From: Dermatemys mawii
Taxonomy: Eukaryota; Chordata; Testudines; Dermatemydidae
Assembly: GCA_007922305.1 (NCBI GenBank)
Contig: ML677326.1
Coordinates: 55,236,785-55,300,784, forward strand
Direction: 5' to 3'
Length of the DNA stretch: 64,000 nucleotides
Below, in pieces: positions 22,006 through 32,609 of this stretch. Each line of letters starts with the position of its first letter. Within the stretch, counting starts at the first letter, position 1. A program made the translations under genes and the position numbers. Under the pieces are notes generated by a model. It did not search any database. It saw only the letters and a list, made by a program, of their open reading frames with translations, and had not been told where the DNA came from.

Positions 22006-22890
22006 GTGGATCGGATAGAGACTTCTCTTACAGGAGGGTCTACTGATAGAGATTCTCTAGGTTTTAGTCAGAAGGAGAGGATGGTAAAGAATAAAGGAGA
22101 GGCCAGATCAGATGACAAACTTTCACATAAAGAATGTGACACATCAGAAAAGGGCAGACAAATAAACAGTGACCAGTTTTTCAAGTGCTTGTACACTAAT
22201 ACTAGAAGTCTAAATAATAAGATGTGTGAACCAGAGTGTCTCATGTTAAAGGAGGATATTGACATAATAGGCATCACAGAAACATGGTGGAGTGAGGACA
22301 ATGAATGGGACACAATCATTCCGGGGTATAAAATATATCGGAAGGACAGAACAGGTCGTGGGGGTGGGGGAGTGGCACTATATGTGAAAGAAAATGTAGA
22401 ATCAAATGAATTAAAAATCTTAAATGAATCCACATGTTCCATAGAATCTCTGTGGATAGTAATTCCATGCTCTAATAAGAATATAACAATAGGGATCTAT
22501 TATCGACCACCTGATCAGGACAGCGATAGTGACGATGAAATGCTAAGAGAGATTAGAGAGGCTGTCAAAATAAATAACTCAATAATAATGGGGCATTTCA
22601 ATTATCCCCATATTGACTGGGTACATGTCACCTCAGGACGAAATGCAGAAACCAAATTCCTCGATACTTTAAATGACTGCTTCTTGGAGCAGCTGGTACA
22701 GGAACCCACAAGGGGAGAGGCAATTCTTGATTTAGTCCTGAGTGGCGCGCAGGAGCTTGTCCAAGAGGTAACTATAACAGGACCGCTTGGGAATAGTGAT
22801 CATAATATAATAACATTTAACATTCCTGTGGTGGGAACAAAACTTCAGCAGCCCAACACTGTGGCATTTAATTTCACGAAGGGGAACTAA
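22006..22890 (+). pseudogene. CR1 ORF2 endonuclease domain (APE type)
   Basis: An open frame of about 294 codons; the first ATG in frame is at 22081, since 22006 is GTG. Motifs of an apurinic-type endonuclease follow in order: LYTNTRSLNNK near residue 64, ITETWW near 90, GRGGGGVALYVK near 118, IYYRPP near 165, GHFNYPHIDW near 196 and NSDHNIITF near 265. In functional family members the fourth block reads GDFNYPDIDW. Here CAT at 22594-22596 replaces the catalytic Asp codon, and a second Asp is His. The domain nicks target DNA to prime reverse transcription. This copy should be unable to do that. The stop at 22888-22890 separates it from the reverse transcriptase. Confidence 0.85.
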
Positions 22891-23101
22891 GAAAAAATGA
22901 GGGGGTTAGTTAAACGGAAATTAATAGGTAAAATGACTAAAGTGAAATCCCTGCAAGCTGCATGGACACTTTTCAAAGACACCATAATAGAGGCCTAACT
23001 TAAATGTATATTAAATTAAAATTTAAATTAAAAAAATTAAAAAACAAAGTCAAAGAACTAAAAAAGAGCCATCATGTCTTAAAAACCATGTAAAAGAAGC
23101 A

Positions 23102-24610
23102 GTGAGGGATAAAAAGGCATCTTTTAAAAAGTGGAAGTCAAATTCTACTGAGGTAACTAGAGAGGAGCATAAACACTGCCAAATTAAGTGTAAAAATGTA
23201 ACAAGAAGAGCCAAAATGGAATTTGAAGAACAGCAAGTCAGAAACTCAAAAGGTAATAATAAAATGTTTTTTAAATGCGTCAGAAGCAGGAAGCCTGCTA
23301 AACAACCAGTGGGGCCCCTGGATGATAGAGATACAAAAGGAGCACTTAAAGATGATAAAGTCATTGTGGAGAAACTAAATGAATTCTTTGCTTCAGTCTT
23401 CACGGCCGAGGACGTTAGGGAGATTCCTAAACCTGAGCCGTCTTTTGTAGGTGACAAATCTGAGGAATTGTCACAGATTGAAGTGTCACTAGAGGAGGTC
23501 TTGGAACTAACTGATAAACTTAACTGTAACAAGTCACCGGGACCAGATGGCATTCACCCAAGAGTTCTGAAAGAACTCAAATGTGAAATTGCGGAACTAT
23601 TAACTAGGGTTTGTAACCTGTCCTTTAAATTGGCTTCTGTACCCAATGACTGGAAGATAGCTAATGTAACGCCAATATTTAAAAAGGGCTACAGAGGTGA
23701 TCCCGGCAACTACAGGCCGATAAGTCTAACGTCCGTAACGGGCAAATTAGTTGAAACAATAGTAAAGAATAAAATTGTCAGGCACACAGAAGAACATAAA
23801 TTGTTGGGCAAAAGTCAGCCTGGTTTCTGTAAAGGGAAATCATGTCTTACTAATCTATTAGAGTTCTTTGAAGGGGTCAACAAACATGTGGACAAGGGGG
23901 GTCCAGTGGACGTAGTGTACTTAGATTTCCAGAAAGCCTTTGACAAGGTCCCTCACCAAAGGCTCTTACGTAAATTAAGTTGCCATGGGATAAGAGGGAA
24001 GATCCTTTCATGGATTGAGAACTGGTTAAAAGTCAAGGAACGAAGAGTAGGAATAAATGGTAAATTTTCAGAATGGAGAGGGGTAACTAGTGGTGTTCCC
24101 CAAGGGTCAGTCCTAGGACCAATCTTATTCAACTTATTCATCAATGATTTGGAGGAAGGGGTAAACAGTGAGGTGGCAAAGTTTGAAGATGATACTAAAC
24201 TGCTCAAAATAGTTAAGACCCAAGCAGACTGTGAAGAACTTCAAAAAGATCTCACAAAACTAAATGATTGGGCAACAAAATGGCAAATGAAATTTAATGT
24301 GGATAAATGTAAAGTCATGCACTTTGGAAAAAATAACCCCAACTATACATACAATATGATGGGGGCTAATTTAGCTACAACTAATCAGGAAAAAGATCAT
24401 GGAGTCATCGTGGATATTTCTGTGAAGATATACATGCAGTGTGCTGCGGCAGTCAAAAAAGCAAACAGGATGTTAGGAATCATTACAAAAGGGATAGAGA
24501 ATAAGACGGAGAGTATCTTTTTGCCCTTATACAAATCTATGGTGCGCCTATATCTTGAATACTGTGTACAATGTGGTCTCCTCATTTCAAAAAGGATATA
24601 CTGGCATTAG
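23102..24610 (+). pseudogene. CR1 ORF2 reverse transcriptase domain, active-site variant
   Basis: An open frame of 502 codons, in a different frame from the endonuclease. In order it shows NKSPGPDGIHPRVLKEL (about 142-158), DWKIANVTPIFKKG (183-196), NYRPISLTSVTGKLVE (203-218), [13 protein letters not shown] (240), YLDFQKAFDKVPH (palm motif A), SGVPQGSVLGPILFNLFINDL, and KFEDDTKLL at about 360-368. Motif C is normally F/Y-A-D-D. GAA at 24185-24187 gives Glu instead of Ala at residue 362, next to the catalytic Asp pair. The copy at 49500 keeps GCA (FADD). The frame loses register after LYKSMVRLYLEYC and the remainder is in the frame starting at 24571. Confidence 0.9.
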
Positions 24611-24963
24611 AAAAGGTTCAGAGAAGGACACCAAAAATGATTAGGGGATTGGAACGGGTCCCATATGAGGAGAGATTCAAGAGGCTAGGACTTTTTAGCT
24701 TGGAAAAGAAGAGACTAAGGGCGGATATGATAGAGGTATATAAAATTATGAGTGGCGTGGAGAAAGTGAATAAGGAAAAGTTATTTACTTGTTCCCATAA
24801 TAGAAGAACTAGGGGCCACCCACTGAAATTAGTGGGCAGCAGGTTTAAAATAAATAAAAGGAAGTTCTTCTTCACACAGCGCACAGTCAACCTGTGTAAC
24901 TCCTTGCCTGAGGAGGCTGTGAAGGCTAGGACTATAACAGGTTTTAAAAGAAAACCTCAATGA
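24571..24963 (+). pseudogene. CR1 ORF2 C-terminal region, frameshifted
   Basis: A 130-codon open frame continuing the protein after a one-base register change. It has VQRRTPKMIRGLERV, EERFKRLGLFSLEKKRLRADMIE, FTCSHNRRTRGHPLKL and RTVNLCNSLPEEAVKARTI blocks. It is the same C-terminal region seen at 49791-50267, where TVNLWNSLPEE keeps the Trp that is Cys here. It ends at TGA 24961-24963, a few codons earlier than the other copy. Confidence 0.85.
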
Positions 24964-25198
24964 ATTTATCCAGTTAAGTCCATTAATGGCTATTAGCCAG
25001 ACTGGGTAAGGAATGGTGTCCCTAGCCTCTGTTTGTCAGAGGATGGTGATGGATGGCAGGAGAGAGATCACTTGATCTTTACCTGTTAGGTTCACTCACT
25101 CCGGGGCACCTGGCATTGGCCACTGTTGGTAGATAGGATACTGGGCTAGATGGACCTTTGGTCTGACCCAGTATGGCCTTTCTTATGTTATGTTCTTA

Positions 25199-25984
25199 TA
25201 TTTCCTTTTTCACGTAGCAAACTCAAAAAGCAACATTAAGGTTGACATCCAAGTGTGTAATTTATTCTGTGTCTTCCAGTGACATGGAATGAATCAAAGG
25301 CTGTTCCTCTAGAGAAAATCTTAGAGGGCAGTGGTTCATTAGATGTTCCATACTGTGGATGTCGTCTACATATTTGCATACCAGGGCACCTCTCAGTTTC
25401 CATTCATGTTGTAGGTAACTGCGATGATGCTGGGAGGTTCTGATCCAATTTACTGTGACCCATATCTTGTGTGAAGCCCAGTGGTTGATTTATAGGATCC
25501 ATGATCTGGTATTGATTCTTAACCCCACTGTTTTCCCACAACTTCCACCACAGTTGACTGTCCCAAGGTTTTGAGGGTTTTGGCCACTAACCAGAAGGGA
25601 TTCGTGGACCTAAGGCATCATCTTTGGGATGGGAGCAGAGGGTGGAGATCTTTGCAAGTAAGTCTGGGTTTGTTATCATGCAGTTATGTTCTTGTATTAT
25701 TGCTGGGACAGGGAGACAACCTGTCTGTGTTGATTTTAGTTCTCTGGTGACAGTTCTCATAGTCACATTTAAATGCATGTCTACAAATTTTGAATATTTC
25801 TTATGAACCATAGAAAAAGTGGTTTGCCAAATATCTAACAGTATAGCCAACTACAATATTTTTATTAATCTCCCTAAAGTGGCAGCAAAAAGGAACATCT
25901 CCTGTACGTACAGGAAACCTTGCACACCCTACTGCTCAGCTGACAGTGAGGGTTTATCATAGAAGTACAGGACAACAGGTAATC
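25199..25984. other. Unassigned stretch before a second retroposon
   Basis: No stop-free domain is seen. The sequence may be the upstream or degraded 5' part of the non-CR1 retroposon that starts to be recognisable near 25990, but I cannot show it. Confidence 0.3.
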
Positions 25985-26562
25985 CTGTTGCTGAAACCAC
26001 TCTGCTGGAATCACTGAACTCTTCTAGACAAGAACAATGGGCAAAAGTTATGCAGAGCCTAGATTTTACCAACTTAAGCAGGAAATCCTGGAGGCTTTTC
26101 CATAGCCTCTGTAGAGCTAATCTTCCCCCAGAGTGCTACATGTCATAGCTGAAGCCACAATCACTCAAATTCTCCTGAACTCTGCGGTCCAAACAGAGCA
26201 TCATCACAAAATGAAAGTGAAAAATGAGCTTCATTGCTCTCTATGAAATTTATGAAATTTATCACAGCCTTTCAGTAAAGAAGTGGGCAAGACCATAACA
26301 TTTACCAGACTTTGCAAAGCTTCAGGCTCAGATGGCATCTTCCCCAAATGTCTGAAAACTCAGGATCAACATGGCCACAACTGACTGACATGTATCTTTA
26401 CCAATGTGCATGCCCTTGGCCAAATGCCAAAAGTATCACACCAGTCAACAGTCACTGCCATCCTGAAACCAGGAAAAGCAGCTAATGAGCTGAAAAACTA
26501 CTGGCTGATATCATTACTACACTTCATGTACTAGCTCTTGGAAAAAGTTGCTATTCCAGACA
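25985..26562 (+). mobile_element. Non-CR1 non-LTR retroposon, left part
   Basis: Translated with stops, 26030-26110 gives QWAKVMQSLDFTNLSRKSWR, a helical block that precedes the palm in Jockey-like reverse transcriptases. Then 26300-26545 gives KASGSDGIFPKCLKT, a LTCIFTNVHALGQMPKV block, STVTAILKPGKAANELKNYW and ISLLHFMY. These match the GPDG, L..F...L..G..P..W and ILKPGK...YRPISLL motifs but differ clearly from the CR1 words (IPIFKKG). Two stops, one TGA replacing an expected Trp and one TAG after HFMY, show it is dead. The same protein resumes at 28918. Confidence 0.65.
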
Positions 26563-26948
26563 CTTAACTCTGTCTTTTAGGACTACATCCTAGGAGACAG
26601 GCTTAAGGAGGTAAATGGATTAGCTGGAACCAGAATGTCTGTACTAGCTAAAATAAGGGGGAACACCCAGGGACCATTTACAATGGATAAGATGATAATG
26701 AATGAGACAAGCCAGGAACATAAAATGAGGTAAAGAGTAAATTCTGCATGGACAATGCATGGACAGAGCATGGTGTACAGTGATGAGTTCCTACAAAATG
26801 GCCAAGCCAATCCCAAAATATGTAATGCAATGTAATGTGTAAATGTATACAAGAGAAGAGGTTTGCTGTGTATAAGGGAAGAGGTTTGGATGTGTCACAT
26901 GCCCTATACCTACCCCGTATTTTTGAGCCTAATCAACTCACAAACCAA
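26563..26948 (+). mobile_element. Probable endogenous-retrovirus LTR piece
   Basis: It interrupts the retroposon. GAACACCCAGGGACC, CAAAATGGCCAAGCC and CAATCCCAAAATATG lead into a TATA-like GTAAATGTATACAAGAG region, GTCACATGCCCTATACC and CCTAATCAACTCAC. The order of TATA-like box, then a worn AATAAA-like site (AATCAA), is that of a retroviral LTR and resembles a common turtle LTR. It ends where a CR1 3' end begins. The same element may resume at 27292. No coding part is present here. Confidence 0.45.
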
Positions 26949-27291
26949 TAAAACAAATAAAAGGAAGTTCCTCACACAGCTCACAGCCAACCTGTGAAAC
27001 TCCTTGCCTGAGGAGGTTGTGAAGGCTAGGACTATAATAGGGTTTAAAAGAGAAATGGATACATTCATGGTGGTTAAGTCCATTAATGGCTATTAGCCAG
27101 GGTTGGTAAGGAATGGTGTCCCTAGGCTCTGTTTGTCGGGGGGGGGGGTGATGGATGGCAGGAGAGAGATCACTTGATCATTACCTGTTACCCTGATCAT
27201 TACCTCTGGAGCACCTGGCATTGGCCACTGTCGGCAGACAGGATAGTGGGCTGGATACCTTTGGTTTAACCCAGTACGGCCATTCTTATCA
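26949..27291 (+). mobile_element. CR1 3' end, short 5'-truncated copy
   Basis: It starts in the AAATAAAAGGAAGTTC region of the CR1 C-terminal coding part and runs through AACTCCTTGCCTGAGGAGG, TTAATGGCTATTAGCCAG and GGCACCTGGCATTGGCCACTG to CCCAGTACGGCCATTCTTAT. It is collinear with 24848-25195. A G run (GGGGGGGGG) near 27139-27148 replaces the shorter G run of other copies. It lies within the LTR-like block. Confidence 0.85.
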
Positions 27292-28917
27292 TCTTAACTC
27301 AAGTATAATTTGAATGTATGCCAATAAAGAAACTTCAGTGATGAGTCTGGAGTAGAACTGAGTTCTCGAGGAAGCAAATGGAAGAGGTCTCTGAGGCTAT
27401 CCAATTATAGTAATGCCATGAGTTGGATCAGATCTCTTAGTCTGGAACAGGTAATGTAGAGTTTATTATAATGTATAGTTTTATTGTCAAGGATTGTAAT
27501 CCATCAGTTTAGCAATGGCATTGGAAGCTTTTAAATTTGGGGAGGCTACCAGGGCACTGGAGGAGTAGGTTAAATCTAAGAGTGGACCCTATGGACTGCT
27601 CAGAGAGAGGTACTAGGGGGAGACTGGTGCTGAGTGGCAAATAAACTCCAGTGAACAGTGCTGAATAAAAATGCAAAGAAGAAAAAGAAAAATACTTGTT
27701 ATTGTAGTGACAAATCCTGGGAATAGAAACTCTGTATAAAGAAATAAAAGAGTTAACAATTATATTGGAAATCTTGAGGGAAAAAAATGAGCCAAAGAGC
27801 AAAAAGAGGTAAATACTATGTATGCCAGGCAGTCTAACCAGGCATTTTTAACACAAAATAAATGCTGTAAGAAAATTAGAAAGGTACTTTAAATACCAGT
27901 ATAAAAGAATGCCTGGCAAATCATAGCTGAGGACTGTTAAATGCCACTAAAATGTTCAAAAATAGGATCCATAAGCAGGCATAAAAAATTGTGGTTTTTT
28001 ATCCTATAGCAAAGAAAGACCAAATCAAGGCAGCAGTTTCACAAGGATTATTCTGGGTGACTAAAATGTTAGCAATGAAATATGCCACCTGAAGGAATGA
28101 ATGCAAAAACATAAAAAGAAAATCCTAGTTGTAGAGAAGGAAACAAACTAACTAAAAATAATCCTGAAAGGCTGGGGGGAAAAAAGACAAATGTTACCTA
28201 TTAGAATAAATCCAAAATAAAAAGCAGCTGTCCTTCACAGACTATATTTAGTGAGTACAGCTTTGCAGGAAAAACATACAGAGATAAAAAACGAAGTGCA
28301 ATAACATATCAAAAATAAGCTCAAAGTCACAAAAAATTCATCTGAAAAGATATCACAAAAATAAGTGTATATTTACAGTTAAGAAAAGCTTTTGCACAGA
28401 CTAAAACTATGAAGTTTGAAAGGAATTAAACAGTTAACATTGTAAGAATGTTAAAAAATAAGTGTTGAAAAAGGTAATAAATTAAAATGTTAAAAATGTT
28501 TAATTTAACAATGAAATCCAGTTCTGGCTGCATAACTCGGTGCAGCCATGCCTGGTAAAACCCTTAGCCATAAAACAGTTTATGCAAAGGGGAGGTCAGG
28601 TGATAACAACTACCATCACTACATGCTTATTTCCCTGAAAAGTCTTTACAACCATTGTGTAAGAAATGGGCCTTTCCCAATAAATATGTCTGTAAATAAT
28701 CAGCCTTGCTAATTGCTGCAGGCAGAGTAGCAACCTAATTTAAATTATCATTCTATAAATAGTTTAATCAAAGTAACTTAAAAATAGAAATTTGTATATT
28801 CTTAACTGCTTCCAGATGTACTAGTGGGAATGTAAACTGAGCATAAGTATAAAAAAACTTAAAGGCAATCAAAGGGGCATTTATTAGCGCAAATAACAAA
28901 TTATATTAAAAAAACCC
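27292..28917 (+). other. A-rich, strand-asymmetric insert with LTR-like start
   Basis: The first part (27325-27345, AATAAAGAAACTTCAGTGATGAGTC) looks like the polyadenylation/U5 side of an LTR, possibly the continuation of 26563-26948. From about 27650 to 28560 the plus strand is strikingly rich in A and poor in T. Frequent AAAA runs and no long open frame are seen. That skew is typical of decayed retroviral interior DNA, but I recognise no protein motif. The whole block separates two halves of one retroposon and must be inserted. Confidence 0.4.
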
Positions 28918-29440
28918 CACAGGGATCTGTCTTGGCATCACCACTCTTTAATATTTATATCAGCAACATGCCACCATCCGTGTCACGGAAATTTGGAGAT
29001 GCTCTCCATCCAAGTGAGCACTTTCACCCAAGTAGAATATACGTGCTCAGAAGATCTGAAAAAAAACTGGAATACCAACATTGGTTGTGACGATTCCAAC
29101 TGAACCCTCAAAAACCCAATTGTCTCTATGTTCCACCTGAACACCACCATGCAAAGAAGTGCCTGAATGTCACCCACTGTGATTCTAAACTCAGGCATGT
29201 GGATTTTCTGAAATATTTCTGAGGGATTCTGGATTGTAGCCTTATATATCACCAACGTTTGACAAAGACTGCTGCCAAGATAAAGGCTAGGAATAATTTA
29301 ATCTACCAACTAGCCAGGATCAGTTGGGGAGCAGATACTTACACTTTGCGAAGATCCACATTGCCCTTTGGCTTCTCAGCAGGGTGAATACTGAGTGCCA
29401 GTATGCCAGTGCCATCAGCACACATAGGAAATTGATGCTA
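28918..29440 (+). mobile_element. Non-CR1 non-LTR retroposon, right part
   Basis: It begins CCACAGGGATCTGTCTTGGC, which translates to PQGSVLASPLFNIYISNMPPS, the PQGS palm block with a VLASPLFN variant unlike the CR1 VLGPILFN. The following blocks are LIYHQRLTKTAAKIKARNN and IYQLARISWGADTYTLRRS, near 29240-29370. These are the thumb-region words of the same Jockey-like family as 25985-26562. The FADD box expected near 29000 is not readable (KFGDALHPS). Frameshifts and stops are present, and the end is not defined. Confidence 0.65.
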
Positions 29441-30836
29441 GAAGCAACCTAATCATTTATAGTGTTAACAAATCATAAAACACATAGTAATGATTGCAAC
29501 ACATGGCTCAGTGTAAGTTTGGGTAAGTATCCAACAGTAATTTTCCATATATTTTTTCTATAAATTATCTGAAATAAGCACTAACCACACTTATCAGAAA
29601 ATTTTAATATATGGCTATATTAGACATTGCTACTACCCCTGAATAGTTGATCTAACCTAAAAGAAGATTTGGGAAGGAATTGTGAATCATAATTCCTCCT
29701 GGGTTGCCCCTTGAAGGGAGTACTTTGTTACAGCCCTTTACAGCATATATTACTCTTTCCAGTTACATCCAGCTAGATCTGCCAGGTGGTGCACTGTGCA
29801 AGGACAGAGGGAGAGTCAAGACACCCGCCTCCACCTTCTCTCCATCCTCTACCCCATTCCATGCACTTGCTTGCAAGGATGGGTAAAGAAGTGGCCTCAA
29901 AGAAACTGCTTTCTCCTCATCCACTTCTTCTGGCTCCTCACTGTCTTGGATGGTTGATTTGGGCTGGTAATAATTTGACCCTTAATTAGGATGTGCTAAT
30001 ATTTTAGTTTTTCCATATCTGCTTTTCACTTCACTAAAATGAGCCCTATAAGTAATTATGGTGATAGGAAGTAAAAATCAGAAAATGGTTAATGAGAAAG
30101 TATTGGTTGAATAAGCTAATTGAATATGCAGTTATACCTCTGTAATACCATTGATTATTGCTTAATGATTTTAATAGATAACTAAGTAAAATTGAGAATG
30201 TAACCTACTGGAGCTGTGACTGATTTCACATCTCATGGAAAATGGTGGTATCATTAATACTTTAATAGAAATTAAGGAGTGTATAAGAAAGTGAAAATAT
30301 TTGATTGTACAAGCCATGAAGCAGTATACTGGCAAAATGTTGGCTGACAGTCATTTATAACTTCCAAACAAAAATTGCTTTTCAATGCATTGAGGAAAAT
30401 TGAGCAGTGCTGTTAAAAGTAGTTATTTACAGTTAACTGATTTCTAGAGAGTCAGCAGTACACAGCTGTGGAAATTACATATATTAATAAGACATACAAG
30501 TGTGAGGTGTACACTGCTTTCTTTTATACAGGTTTAAAAACTCATTCATAATATAATCATATGTCTCTGATTGGTATTTATAGCTCTGAGACAAGTTCTG
30601 GATGCCAAGAGAGTGGTTCAGTTTCCCTAAAGTTTCCTTTCCTTTTCGTGGAAATACTCGCAAGTCATTTAAAATTCAATTACGGTGCACTTCCAGGAAC
30701 CTTAAAGCTCTAACAATAGCAATATTATTTCCCAGTTTTCCTTCAATATTTGCTACTTTTTGAGAAAGTTTCACCACATGTGAAACTCTAGTCCCTCACA
30801 AAAACAAGTATCAGAACAGGTGTAAATAAATACACT
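29441..30836. other. AT-rich non-coding DNA
   Basis: No repeat family or gene recognised. Short frames at 29704-29989 are in a locally GC-richer patch and have no domain. Confidence 0.4.
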
Positions 30837-32600
30837 CAGTGTTTTCCCCAGGAATTGAAATGAGGGGGGATGTTGGAATATTCGGGGGGGAGAGAGAGGA
30901 GGGCCATTGAGGGCTGAGACCATGATGGCAAAGATGGGCTGCATGGCACCATAGTAAAAACTGAAAAATGTTTCACAATCATTTTATTAGATTTAATTCA
31001 TGTTTTAAAATCATCACAAAAATTAAAGTTGTCTACTCAAGCTTACAATGAAGCACTACATCTACATCCTTCTTGGTTTCTTGTTGTAATTTTGCACTCT
31101 TTGGTGTCTTTTTGTATGTTCGTTACTTCCAGTCCTTCATGATAAGCTCATGATCAGGCAGAAAGAGACTTCTTTCAGAACACAAAATTCTATTCAATGA
31201 GGAAAAAATATGCTCAGCTGTGGCTGTTGTGACCGGAATTAGCAAGAGATTAATTCCTACGTACATCCCAGGAAACATAGGATAAAGATTGGGTTGACCC
31301 ACTAGTGATGATAAAGAAGTTGAAGTTAAATCTTCATTCGTTTATCATATGATATTCCACACTGTGTTCAAAATTCTCTATTCTGTCCTGATCACATAGC
31401 AGCCCCATTGCTGGTAGTGCCTCACTCAACTCAGCTGTAGGTGTTTTATATGACAGGCATCTGTAAAAGCTATGTGGAGGTTGAGTAGAATCCAGAAATC
31501 TCTATTGTAGATTTGTAAGAATCAAGTCTGTGTACTTTTTCAGTTGACTTAACAAATACTTCTTGTTCTCTTCACTTATGGAGTCAATATAAATACCTTC
31601 ATCAGTCAACTTCTGGACTGAAGTCTTTGCTTCTTTTTTCAGTACATTTTCAATTGATATCACTGATTGATCCAACGATAGCTTCTATTTCTGGACAAAG
31701 ATCTACTACTATTGTAGAAGATGCCTGGATGACTGTTTAATGACCCATGTGGTTTCAACAGTAGACTTAAGAGAGAGAACTTAGTAACAAAAGTAGTCCA
31801 CCAGCCTCACTACTTAGATCTGTCCTATCTTGGTGGATACTTTCCAAAGCCAGTAATAACTACTAGTGCTAGCTGGAGTAGATGGCCTCTACAGTGTGTA
31901 TAGGAGAGATTAGGGTTACACTTTTCCCTGAGCAAAGCTTGTACTCCACTATGTCTTCCAGAGAAGTTTGTAGCTCCATCAAATGCACAAGCAGTCATCT
32001 GTTTGGGGTTCAATTTACAAGCATTTAACCCTTCTAAGATGTCACAGATGCAGTTGATGTGTCTTCTATAACCTGAACATCTAGAATGCATTTACTGGCC
32101 TACCACGGACATCAAGATAACATACACAATGACTTAATACTTGATGCCTATTTGCATTGATGCATTCGTCAGCCACGTATGCACATATTTTGAATATGGT
32201 AAGAGAGTTCTTCACTTTTTCAACTTCTGAGTCTTTCACTGTTGCACCACATTTCAATAAAGTCAGCTGAATTTTTTGCAGCCAGTCTTATTTGGAACCA
32301 GTGTCCAACTTTAGGAATAACAAGTGACAATGCACTTAATATAGGCCTCTAGTTTGTAGTGTGTGGTATTTCTTGCTTAAATAGAAAGTATGATGCAATA
32401 ACCATGTTGGGTCACATAAACTGAGTCATGACTCCAGCATTCTTAACAGCTTCATTAAGTTCTTCTAAAATTGGCTTTGAAAGTGACTGGCTTATAAGGC
32501 TTTCTGCATGTTGATGCAGTCCAAAGGCATGATGTTTTGTAGCCTTTTCATATAGTTTCTCAGTATTGGCTTAGCTGATCAGTCTGGCAAACCAAGTTCC
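30837..32600 (-). mobile_element. hAT DNA transposon relic with transposase, one end lost
   Basis: The element's 3' tip at the left, CAGTGTTTTCCCCAGGAATT, is a typical hAT terminal repeat. On the minus strand the interior codes for a degraded transposase. From N to C it shows CAFDGATNFSGRHSGVQALLRE and YTHCRGHLLQLALV, near 31850-32000, then a middle helical part. Last is an HAT dimerisation block, PVTTATAEHIFSSLNRI, followed by LPDHELIMKDWK at about 31130-31240. These match DUF4371/hATC-type hAT transposases. The 5' part is replaced by a CR1 at about 32600. Confidence 0.75.
31120..32100 (-). pseudogene. hAT transposase pseudogene (DUF4371 and hATC regions)
   Basis: The longest open piece is 31825-32091 (88 codons): DILEGLNACKLNPKQMTACAFDG, then a HCRGH motif where the family has HC(Y/F)AH and a hydrophobic LALV run. 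After stops, the dimerisation domain is readable at 31130-31270 as VTTATAEHIFSSLNRI; the family consensus has AERSFS. Catalytic Asp (in AFDG) and Glu regions are partly visible, but stops and frameshifts make it non-functional. Such enzymes cut and paste elements with 8-bp target duplications, like the short hAT elements at 39973 and 59911, though their tips differ from this one. Confidence 0.7.
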
Positions 32601-32609
32601 ACCACTTTT

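Larger units (their letters stand above)
21735..25198 (+). mobile_element. Near-complete CR1 retrotransposon, 5'-truncated in ORF1
   Basis: This is the best CR1 copy of the window. In order it holds the end of ORF1 (about 21743-21970), the ORF2 endonuclease (to 22890), a broken linker (22890-23101), the reverse transcriptase (23102-24610) and the C-terminal domain in another frame (24571-24963). The 3' untranslated end comes last, with the CTAGATGGACCTTTGGTCTGACCCAGTATGG signature, finishing in TTATGTTATGTTCTTATA. There is no poly-A tail, as expected for CR1, whose 3' end is a short repeat. The linker has several stops. The closest relative in the window is 49470-50466, so the subfamily was active fairly recently. 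Confidence 0.9.

Noticed and set aside
23050..23553. 167-codon open frame on the minus strand
   Set aside because: It is the antisense shadow of the CR1 reverse transcriptase coding region.
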